From the NCBI GenBank assembly GCA_021823825.1, contig JAKANJ010000036.1, positions 1-5,884 on the forward strand: 5,884 bases of DNA. The letters run 5' to 3'. The notes below the pieces were generated by a model. It saw only the letters and a program-made list of their open reading frames with translations, made no database searches and was not told the DNA's origin. Source of the stretch: a bacterium (lineage in GTDB: Bacteria > Patescibacteriota > Minisyncoccia > Phycocordibacterales > UBA1550). Shown one piece after another: positions 1 to 5,167 of the stretch. Position numbers and translations under genes: made by a program. Each line of letters starts with the position of its first letter. Position 1 is the first letter of the stretch.

Positions 1-176
1 ATGCCAAACATACGTTCATAATTGTCCCCTAGCCGATACGAAAACGATGCCTTGCGATAACCCATAAATATCCCAGCTTGAAAAATAGTTAGGGCAACAA
101 CAATAATCGCAATAGTCCAGAGGATCCTCCTGAAAAGTTTTGATCTAAAAAAATCTTTATAGTTTGTTAAGTTCAT
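1..176 (-). CDS. Single-pass membrane protein, N-terminal part (cut by the window edge)
   Basis: This is the first 58 codons of a gene that runs off the left edge. ATG at 176 opens a frame with no stop to the window end. Residues 1-18 are basic and polar (RSKLFRR at 11-17). Residues 19-39 form one strongly hydrophobic helix (WTIAIIVVALTIF) ending in FQAGIFMGY. It is followed directly by RKASFSYRLGDNYERMFG at 41-58. With positive charges on both flanks, topology is uncertain, but an N-terminal anchor with the rest outside the membrane is likely. The motif FQAG-hydrophobic-GYRKASFSYR-GDNY resembles uncharacterised proteins I associate with CPR genomes; I know no function for them. It follows the anti-sigma-like gene by 21 bases and is probably its co-transcribed partner, third in a sigma cassette. 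There is no Shine-Dalgarno sequence before the ATG. The product length is unknown. Confidence 0.75.
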   Translation of the reverse strand, partial: MNLTNYKDFFRSKLFRRILWTIAIIVVALTIFQAGIFMGYRKASFSYRLGDNYERMFG

Positions 177-197
177 AAAAGTATGTGCAAAAGCAAA

Positions 198-599
198 TTA
201 AGCAAATGAAAAGTTTGTTTGTATATTTTTAACCAAAGACCTCATTGAGCCAAGAAGTGCGAGAGTAGCACTCAAGAAAAGAATCATACTCAAAATTGGT
301 ATTTGCTCTAGGAGGGAAAGAGCAAACTCTCGCCAGTAGGTAAGGACTGCCCCTCCGTCAGAAAACAGAACAGAAAAGTAATCACCAAGACCCGAACGTG
401 ACAGCTCTTGTGCCAAATATTGGAATGTAAAAACAACGGCGACACCAGAAATGAACGCAAGGGGCGCGGAAATCGCAAGCTGCAGACGTGCGTTTCGTTG
501 CTGTTCCTTCCGGATCTTTGCAATTATTGACGAAGAAAGACCCTCGGGAACATCCACGGGGTCTAACGCTTGAAACAATTTGGAATAATTTTTGTCCAT
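198..599 (-). CDS. Two-helix membrane protein, putative non-canonical anti-sigma factor
   Basis: This is a 133-residue protein in the place normally held by an anti-sigma factor, directly downstream of an ECF-type sigma gene. Residues 1-40 are polar and probably cytoplasmic, with a short amphipathic stretch (PEGLSSSIIAKIRKEQQRNAR, about 18-38). Hydrophobic helices lie at about 41-62 and 97-118. They flank a loop of about 34 residues (63-96), and a short basic tail follows. The usual zinc-binding anti-sigma signature (HxxxCxxC) is absent and the protein has no cysteine at all. It may bind the sigma factor through the N-terminal segment, but that role is inferred from gene order alone. The start is uncertain: ATG at 599 has a strong Shine-Dalgarno sequence, but only one base away, while an in-frame TTG at 617 would add six residues (MRRIRS) and has none. 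The gap to the sigma stop is 43 or 25 bases. A simple uncharacterised membrane protein is the alternative. Confidence 0.72.
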   Translation of the reverse strand: MDKNYSKLFQALDPVDVPEGLSSSIIAKIRKEQQRNARLQLAISAPLAFISGVAVVFTFQYLAQELSRSGLGDYFSVLFSDGGAVLTYWREFALSLLEQIPILSMILFLSATLALLGSMRSLVKNIQTNFSFA

Positions 600-600
600 A

Positions 601-607
601 CTCCTTA
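601..607 (-). promoter_or_regulatory. Shine-Dalgarno sequence TAAGGAG at abnormal spacing
   Basis: On the minus strand TAAGGAG ends one base before the ATG at 599, and it matches seven bases of the canonical anti-Shine-Dalgarno complement. It is the only strong match placed at a gene start in this window. The usual gap is about 5-9 bases, so the site is too close to serve this ATG normally. It also lies inside the coding sequence if the upstream TTG at 617 is the start. It may be a coincidence or a weak or regulated site. Confidence 0.4.
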
Positions 608-642
608 TACGTCGCAATTCTTACTTTTGGTGCACAGAATTC

Positions 643-1206
643 CTATACCCGCTGTTCTAGGGCCTTACGAAGGGCTAAAAGCGCCCTACGGTAGCCACTT
701 TTCACCGTGTTGAGCGGTTTGCCAAGGATAGTGCCTATTTCATTAAATGTAAGCCCTTCTTCATGGTGGAGCACCAAAATCTCCCTGTACGAAGGCGAGA
801 GCTCATCAAGCACGGTATCAAGTAGTTTCTTTTCTTCAGCTCTTGAGTAGACCTCATCGGGCAATGGATTAAAGTCGGCAAGAGTCTCAGTGAGGCTGTT
901 CCCTCCAAGGGTGGTATCAAAGTCGGAAAATACCAAACTTTTTCTTTTGCGAAGTAAATCAATAGCAGTATTGTGTGCGATGCTCAAGAGCCATGTTTTA
1001 AAAACTTTATTTTCATCAAACTTATGCGCATTCCGCCATAATTTTACAAACGTCTCCTGAGTGATATCTTCTGCATCGTGCACGTCATGAGTAAGTCGGT
1101 ACGCAAAGCGGTAAACTAATTTTATGTTACGATCAACAAGCACAGAGAGCGCGGCGCTATCTCCCTCGATAAAATTTGCGAGCAGTTGTTTATCGTCAGG
1201 TTCCAT
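643..1206 (-). CDS. RNA polymerase sigma factor, sigma-70 family, ECF-like (group 4)
   Basis: This is a 187-residue sigma factor with the two-domain layout of extracytoplasmic-function sigmas, which redirect RNA polymerase to a small regulon. Region 2 spans about 24-92. It includes VYRFAYRLTHDVHDAEDITQ (31-50), the core-binding segment ETFVKLW (51-57), and TWLLSIAHNTAIDLLRKRKS (71-90) for -10 recognition and melting. A linker at about 93-125 carries no region 3. Region 4 (about 130-183) has LSPSYREILVLHHEEGLTFN and the helix-turn-helix EIGTILGKPLNTVKSGYRRA (156-175), which reads the -35 element. The length is normal for the family. ATG at 1206 fits the usual N-terminus; there is no Shine-Dalgarno sequence at normal distance. 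The upstream 58-residue gene ends 38 bases away, and a putative membrane-bound anti-sigma follows. That order suggests control by sequestration at the membrane. The stimulus and the ECF subgroup cannot be read from the sequence. Confidence 0.95.
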   Translation of the reverse strand: MEPDDKQLLANFIEGDSAALSVLVDRNIKLVYRFAYRLTHDVHDAEDITQETFVKLWRNAHKFDENKVFKTWLLSIAHNTAIDLLRKRKSLVFSDFDTTLGGNSLTETLADFNPLPDEVYSRAEEKKLLDTVLDELSPSYREILVLHHEEGLTFNEIGTILGKPLNTVKSGYRRALLALRKALEQRV

Positions 1207-1244
1207 GATGATTTGTTAGGACGCTCCAATACAGTAACTCTCTT

Positions 1245-1421
1245 TTAGATACCGTAGCTTTTCCCCAACTTATAGCCAACCCAAATTCCAACAATTCCTC
1301 CGATACTAGAAAATACGATTGAGGACATAGAAAGCGCGCTGTCACCCCAAAGCATTGGCACGTATGCACCGATGATAGACCCAATTGTCAAAAAAATCCA
1401 AATAAGTGATTTTGAGTTCAT
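1245..1421 (-). CDS. 58-residue two-helix membrane miniprotein
   Basis: This short gene starts at ATG 1421 (MNSKSLIWIF) and ends with TAA at 1245. Residues about 6-22 and 33-52 are hydrophobic, joined by a short loop containing PMLWGDSAL (22-30). The second helix is rich in glycine with small-residue spacing (SSIGGIVGIWVGYKLG at 38-53), a pattern that favours tight helix packing or oligomers. The C-terminus is KLGKSYGI. The start lies three bases after the stop of the 286-residue gene, so the two are probably translationally coupled; no Shine-Dalgarno sequence is visible. A 62-codon open frame at 1196-1384 on the same strand is a shadow of this gene: it has an unnatural composition and runs into the sigma start. 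Similar small proteins occur widely in bacteria, without a function that I know. Being just upstream of the sigma gene, it could belong to the same membrane-stress cassette, but that is inference. Confidence 0.82.
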   Translation of the reverse strand: MNSKSLIWIFLTIGSIIGAYVPMLWGDSALSMSSIVFSSIGGIVGIWVGYKLGKSYGI

Positions 1422-1424
1422 GTA

Positions 1425-2285
1425 TTATTTTTGTGCTGCCCGCAGTGTAAGTGCTCCAGAGAGCGCATCAACAACGCGATCATTCTCATAGTTACGAACG
1501 TCCATCTTTTGCCGGTCGCGAAGTACAGGTTCAAAAACATCGATGTCAGCTGAATAGATTTCAGCGATATCCTTCCGCCCTATGTTTTTTGCATAGGAAC
1601 GGAACATCTTAAGTTGCTTCATCATTTCTCTTAAGAGAATCAACTGTATAGGATTTTCCGCAAGAGCCTGTTTCTCGTTATCTAGCCATTGTCGCGATAA
1701 CTCGATGATGTGGCTTCTTTCCACACCAACTACTAAATGAGGTATTCTGGAGAGCTCACCCTTAAATTGATCAAATTCAGGGTCCATAAAATAATGCATT
1801 TTGCCCAGTTCCCCCCTATCAAGCTCGTCAAAGATAGTGTTTATCTTTTTTGCCATCTTCGTCGTACCATACGTTACATCAATCCCCAACCCAAGATAAG
1901 GAAATGGACGTTCTGAGCCCCCAACACGTACCGCAACATCTATGCCGTGCGCGATGTCATCAAACTCAGAAGCAAGAATTGTGTGTGCGTCATCGCCAAG
2001 CCAGTTGCTTTGCTCAGCGTGTTGATAAAAAATAGCCTCAAGGACGCCGGCCCATTTTTTCTCTACAGAATCTTCATTGCTGAATAGCTTTTTCCGCTCT
2101 TCAACATATTTTAAATCTCTCGCAACCGCATGTTCCCCATAGACACCAATAAACTGGTTCGGGTCAATCGCTGATTCCTTTTTAAGTTTTTGAGCTTCTA
2201 TCGCCGCCTGAGCGACAATCGGATGCAAGTACTCAGGACTCTGAAATGATTTATCTGTTATTTTTTCAATAGAATTAAAGTTCAT
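1425..2285 (-). CDS. Uncharacterised 286-residue protein, possible PD-(D/E)XK-like nuclease fold
   Basis: I do not recognise a named family. The protein is soluble, with no signal peptide or membrane segment. The N-terminal part (1-100) is helical and charged. The centre is the most family-like: VLEAIFYQHAEQSNWLG (81-97), SEFDDIAHGIDVAVRV (106-121) and YLGLGIDVTYG (130-140). Next come KKINTIFDELDRGELGKMHYF (within 146-166) and a hydrophobic strand, IPHLVVGVE (181-189). The C-terminal 200-286 is mostly helical. An order of Glu82, Asp116 and Asp136-x-Thr138 between predicted strands recalls PD-(D/E)XK nucleases, but the expected lysine is missing, so this is only a hint. ATG at 2285 was chosen because the open frame further upstream (to 2375) overlaps the helicase gene and reads as unnatural protein. 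It lies 43 bases after the helicase stop, with its own candidate promoter in that gap. I believe similar proteins are common and uncharacterised in CPR bacteria. Confidence 0.85.
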   Translation of the reverse strand: MNFNSIEKITDKSFQSPEYLHPIVAQAAIEAQKLKKESAIDPNQFIGVYGEHAVARDLKYVEERKKLFSNEDSVEKKWAGVLEAIFYQHAEQSNWLGDDAHTILASEFDDIAHGIDVAVRVGGSERPFPYLGLGIDVTYGTTKMAKKINTIFDELDRGELGKMHYFMDPEFDQFKGELSRIPHLVVGVERSHIIELSRQWLDNEKQALAENPIQLILLREMMKQLKMFRSYAKNIGRKDIAEIYSADIDVFEPVLRDRQKMDVRNYENDRVVDALSGALTLRAAQK

Positions 2286-2291
2286 AAGGGT

Positions 2292-2320
2292 ATCATAGCG
2301 CCAAGGGAGTAGCCACGCAA
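2292..2320 (-). promoter_or_regulatory. Candidate sigma-70-type promoter for the 286-residue gene (leaderless)
   Basis: On the minus strand TTGCGT (2320-2315) and TATGAT (2297-2292) are separated by exactly 17 bases. The -10 box matches the consensus at five of six positions, the -35 box at only three of six. Both lie inside the 43-base gap between the helicase stop and the ATG at 2285. The -10 box ends six bases before that ATG, which would put the transcription start at or beside the A of the ATG and give a leaderless message. This fits the lack of a Shine-Dalgarno sequence. The case rests on pattern only. Confidence 0.35.
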
Positions 2321-2328
2321 ATGGGGAT

Positions 2329-3999
2329 TTATTTACCTTCTTCTTTTGGCGCGTAGCCCAAAAGTGCACGGGCAAGACGAATATTCAAAAAGGAAACGTT
2401 TGGTCCAACAATATTTTTAATTGGAGTAAGACGTACTTCGCTTTCCTTTTTAAGAATCTCTTTAATAGCCTTTTCTATTTTTGCAAAATGCGAGCTTGGC
2501 ATTTCATGTTTTAAGTACCTCATATCAACGCGCGACTCCGCTTCTATCAACTTCTCAACATGTGCGACAACTGTTTCTGGCGTAATTCCCCGAGCTTTTG
2601 CTATGTCCTTTATCGTCTTTTTCAGAGCTATCAAGAGCGCTGTTTCCTCATGTGTTGCAAGCTTTTTTTCTTTTTTAAACCCGCGAGAACGTGCCAAAAA
2701 TTCCTCTTGCAAACGAGTTCTCTCTTTCTGACCAAGACTCTTAAATTCTTTAAGAGCTTGCATGGAGAGTTTTTTCATTTTATCCTCAAATTTTCGAGCG
2801 CCCTCGTGCACATGAAGTGCCATCTCGTTCATACCCAAAATGGTAAGCCCCTCAAGGGTTCGCACGCGAGACAACGCAACATATCCCATGCCAGGTTCAA
2901 ATGATTTTGAAAGATCAACCTCTATTGCGTCCAAGCTCATACCTTGGCTTTTGTGAATCGTAATTGCCCAAGCAAGGCGAAGTGGGTACTGCAAAATTTC
3001 TGCTTTTATTTTACCGTCCTCTTCTATCTTCCACGAGGCCTTGCCAATAGTTATTTTTTTACCTTCCACGGTTCGAATAACGGGGTCATTGTCAACATCA
3101 CAAGATACAACAACTCCGAGTGTGCCGTTGACATACCCTGCTTCAAAATTATTCTTTACACACATTACCCGTGCACCGGGCTTCAAACGCAATATTTCTG
3201 GAGCCAAACAAGACTTTTTGATCGTTGACGCAAGCGCCTCTCTCCCCCTTGTTTCCATTGGATATTCTGTGATTACGCCGCCTTCAATTTTTTCAAGTTC
3301 AATGTTATTAAGAACATCGACATCAATATTATGCGTAAAAAGTTTTGTAGAGGCTTCATATTTTGACGATCGAATGTTGTGACGTGAGAGGAGATGCTCC
3401 CGCGCAGTTGCTGAAACAGCACCTGATCGAATTTCATTAAGGATAGAAAGCGCGGCGTCATCCTTTTGGCGAAATTGCTCGGTAAGATAGCAAACAGTGA
3501 AGTTTGATTCTTCCCATGATTTTGACTCATAAATAAACTGCGCTGCCGGCTCACCAAAACGCGCAACAGGAGGAAGCTGGAAAAAGTCCCCGCACAGCAC
3601 CACTTGGATACCACCAAAAGGCTTGTCGCTTCTTTTCATTGCCTTAAGAACGTCATTTATCAAATCAAGTCGAAAATGGTGGAGCATCGACACCTCATCA
3701 ATAATTAAAACTTTTACTTTATCAAAACGCTTAAAAAGATACTCTTTCTCAACCATATTCTCAATATCTGCCGGTGATAAGCTTGACGCAATACCAATGC
3801 CTGCCCAAGAGTGAATTGTTACTCCACCCATATGTGTAGCTGCAATTCCCGTAGAAGCAGTGACGCCAACGTTTATAGCATTTTCACGCAGATAGGCAAT
3901 GTAACGATTTACAAGATGCGTTTTTCCGCTTCCTGCAGGACCAGTCACAAACGCGTTCTTCCCCGTTTTTAGTATTTCTAGAGCATCATCCTGAGTCAT
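2329..3999 (-). CDS. Pif1/RecD-like superfamily 1B DNA helicase with C-terminal helix-turn-helix tail
   Basis: This 556-residue ATP-dependent helicase probably unwinds DNA 5' to 3', as known Pif1 enzymes do. Motifs run in order. Walker A is GPAGSGKTH (20-28) and motif Ia is TASTGIAATH (47-56). Walker B is VLIIDEVSML (97-106), and motif III is CGDFFQLPPV (136-145). LTEQFRQKDD (172-181) carries the motif IV arginine. AITIHKSQGMSLD (345-357) and GYVALSRVRT (372-381) form motifs V and VI. After about residue 400 comes a charged helical linker. A helix-turn-helix-like tail follows (IKDIAKARGITPETVVAHVE at 463-482, then a helical region ending at 549), resembling the HTH_40-type ending seen in some RecQ and Pif1 proteins. 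ATG at 3999 starts one base after the msrB stop and gives the expected MTQDDALEIL beginning; an in-frame TTG at 4014 would overlap msrB and is less likely. The products are probably co-transcribed. All core catalytic motifs look intact. Confidence 0.93.
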   Translation of the reverse strand: MTQDDALEILKTGKNAFVTGPAGSGKTHLVNRYIAYLRENAINVGVTASTGIAATHMGGVTIHSWAGIGIASSLSPADIENMVEKEYLFKRFDKVKVLIIDEVSMLHHFRLDLINDVLKAMKRSDKPFGGIQVVLCGDFFQLPPVARFGEPAAQFIYESKSWEESNFTVCYLTEQFRQKDDAALSILNEIRSGAVSATAREHLLSRHNIRSSKYEASTKLFTHNIDVDVLNNIELEKIEGGVITEYPMETRGREALASTIKKSCLAPEILRLKPGARVMCVKNNFEAGYVNGTLGVVVSCDVDNDPVIRTVEGKKITIGKASWKIEEDGKIKAEILQYPLRLAWAITIHKSQGMSLDAIEVDLSKSFEPGMGYVALSRVRTLEGLTILGMNEMALHVHEGARKFEDKMKKLSMQALKEFKSLGQKERTRLQEEFLARSRGFKKEKKLATHEETALLIALKKTIKDIAKARGITPETVVAHVEKLIEAESRVDMRYLKHEMPSSHFAKIEKAIKEILKKESEVRLTPIKNIVGPNVSFLNIRLARALLGYAPKEEGK

Positions 4000-4000
4000 A

Positions 4001-4399
4001 CTAATTGTTTTCAACTAAATCAAGACAAATAGAATTCATGCAGTAACGCTTGCCTGTTTCGGTTGGACCATCATTAAATAAGTGCCCAAGATGTGACCCG
4101 CATTTTGCACACACTATTTCCGTCCGCTCATCGCCATCACTAACGTCAGGTCTTGAAATGACAGCACCTGGTAGCGCCTCATCGAAGCTTGGCCACCCCG
4201 TGCCAGAATCAAATTTAGCTGATGAAGAAAACAGGGGGTTACCGCAGGCCTTACAAAAATACAATCCATCCTTCGTTTCGTAGGTGTAGGCACCGCTAAA
4301 AGGAGCCTCCGTTCCCTTCTCTCGCATAATTTTATATTCCTCCGGCGAAAGCTCCTTTTTAAATTCTTCTTCCCCTTGTGGTGTTTTGTTATTATGCAT
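4001..4399 (-). CDS. msrB: Peptide-methionine (R)-S-oxide reductase MsrB
   Basis: This 132-residue cytoplasmic enzyme reduces the R form of methionine sulfoxide in proteins back to methionine, repairing oxidative damage. The SelR domain covers about 14-128. The zinc site is two CxxC pairs, Cys49/Cys52 (CKAC) and Cys97/Cys100 (CAKC). The active-site elements are SGTGWPSF (65-72), HLGHLF (103-108) and RYCMNS (118-123), with catalytic Cys120. The place where many MsrBs carry the resolving cysteine (GCGWPSF) is Thr67 here. An extra cysteine sits at Cys125, so recycling may use it or go directly through thioredoxin. The length fits a stand-alone MsrB; no MsrA domain is fused and no secretion signal is present. 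ATG at 4399 lies 37 bases after the nadK stop, with no Shine-Dalgarno sequence. Its stop is one base from the helicase start, so the two genes are probably coupled. Confidence 0.96.
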   Translation of the reverse strand: MHNNKTPQGEEEFKKELSPEEYKIMREKGTEAPFSGAYTYETKDGLYFCKACGNPLFSSSAKFDSGTGWPSFDEALPGAVISRPDVSDGDERTEIVCAKCGSHLGHLFNDGPTETGKRYCMNSICLDLVENN

Positions 4400-4436
4400 A
4401 ATATCTATTTTTAGCGGTTAATAGTAAAGTCCAGAT

Positions 4437-5123
4437 TTACTGCGAAAGTTCTAGCACAACGATACGTGCGATTTCGTTAGATTTATGAATGCTAATTTCG
4501 CTTTTTTCGCTAACAACAATTTCGTCCTCTTGATTGTCCGCATAAACAACAGCATCACCACGTGCAATCGTGATGGTGACAGTGCTATCTTCCTTCAATA
4601 CAACATGATCAGATTGTTCCGTACTGTTATTGAACGCAACCCCTATGCCAACCTCAAAGTAACTATCGGTGATACTCCGATAATATGCAGTGGAGCCAAA
4701 CGGTGTCGCCACAATTACACCGTCACCAATAACTTCCTTCCCTAAAGATTTTTCGTTTACAGCAATATTATAGCGGATAGCATGTCGTGAGTCCTTGTTG
4801 TGCAAAATGATATCATTCATGGCAACTAATGTTTTCCCATGAGCAGAGACTTCAAGTTTCATCAGGTTTTCTATTTGATATTTCCCATCAATGACTTTTT
4901 TTAAAACTTGTTCATTGGTAAGTGGCGAACATTTTTTGCAAATCAGACTATCTTTTAATAAAATTTTTGGTATTCCAGGGTATGCATGCTCCGCCATCAT
5001 ATGGGTTCCGTCACCGCCGTAGCTTATAACAAAGTCTAGATTTTTATCAGCTATTTCAAAACCAGCCCTTGCAACAAGTGGCTCCACAGAACGAGCATTC
5101 CTCCCGAAAATAGTTACTTTCAT
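4437..5123 (-). CDS. nadK: NAD kinase, compact form
   Basis: This 228-residue enzyme phosphorylates NAD to NADP using ATP or polyphosphate. The signature GGDGT (36-40) carries the catalytic aspartate and phosphate-binding loop. MNDIIL (102-107) corresponds to the conserved NE/ND dinucleotide contact; here it reads Asn103-Asp104. GDGVIVATPFGSTAYYRS (133-150) is the conserved substrate-binding segment, and the C-terminal beta-rich domain runs to the end. The protein is shorter than the roughly 290-300 residues of enterobacterial NadK: the N-terminal Rossmann-like part is trimmed so that GGDGT comes at residue 36. A CKKC pair (62-65) in the insert after PKILLKDSL is unusual and could bind metal or be redox-active. 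ATG at 5123 gives the natural MKVTIFGRNA start. It lies 30 bases after the upp stop, with a candidate promoter across that junction. NADPH from this step feeds the thioredoxin system that MsrB needs, which may explain the neighbourhood. Confidence 0.93.
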   Translation of the reverse strand: MKVTIFGRNARSVEPLVARAGFEIADKNLDFVISYGGDGTHMMAEHAYPGIPKILLKDSLICKKCSPLTNEQVLKKVIDGKYQIENLMKLEVSAHGKTLVAMNDIILHNKDSRHAIRYNIAVNEKSLGKEVIGDGVIVATPFGSTAYYRSITDSYFEVGIGVAFNNSTEQSDHVVLKEDSTVTITIARGDAVVYADNQEDEIVVSEKSEISIHKSNEIARIVVLELSQ

Positions 5124-5137
5124 ATTTGATGATAGAT

Positions 5138-5167
5138 ATAATAGCTTAGTTGCTTATAAAGTGCCAA
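5138..5167 (-). promoter_or_regulatory. Candidate sigma-70-type promoter for nadK
   Basis: On the minus strand TTGGCA (5167-5162), inside the last codons of upp, is followed after 18 bases by TATTAT (5143-5138) in the upp-nadK gap. Each box matches the consensus at five of six positions. A start site about seven bases further on would leave a leader of only some 8 bases before the nadK ATG, which agrees with the lack of a Shine-Dalgarno sequence. AT-rich sequence produces such matches by chance, so this is tentative. Confidence 0.4.

Noticed and set aside
488..694. 68-codon plus-strand frame across the sigma/anti-sigma junction
   Set aside because: Antisense to two real genes, with no start signal and no family resemblance.
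735..962. 75-codon minus-strand frame in the sigma gene
   Set aside because: Out-of-frame shadow of a clear sigma factor.
1207..1244. ECF-type autoregulated promoter before the sigma gene (GCGTCC resembling an ECF -10 box)
   Set aside because: No AAC-type -35 element lies 15-18 bases upstream, so the match is too weak to report.
1196..1384. 62-codon open frame on the minus strand
   Set aside because: It overlaps the 58-residue membrane gene in another frame, extends into the sigma start and has an unnatural composition (scattered Cys, His and Trp). The alternative frame gives a much better protein.
2286..2375. N-terminal extension of the 286-residue protein
   Set aside because: It would overlap the end of the helicase gene, begin at a non-ATG codon and add a Trp/Lys-rich stretch unlike the rest; ATG at 2285 is preferred.
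2560..2904. 114-codon open frame on the plus strand inside the helicase gene
   Set aside because: Phe- and Cys-rich composition typical of the antisense of a Lys-rich gene; the opposite strand holds a complete, motif-bearing helicase.
3041..3382. 113-codon plus-strand and 94-codon neighbouring frames (2944-3228)
   Set aside because: Antisense shadows of the helicase; no recognisable domain.
3273..3617. 114-codon minus-strand frame
   Set aside because: Out-of-frame shadow within the helicase, lying between intact motifs of the real frame.
4400..4436. Promoter or terminator between nadK and msrB
   Set aside because: TTTACT and GATATT at 17 bases are only four-of-six matches, and no stable stem followed by a T run is visible.
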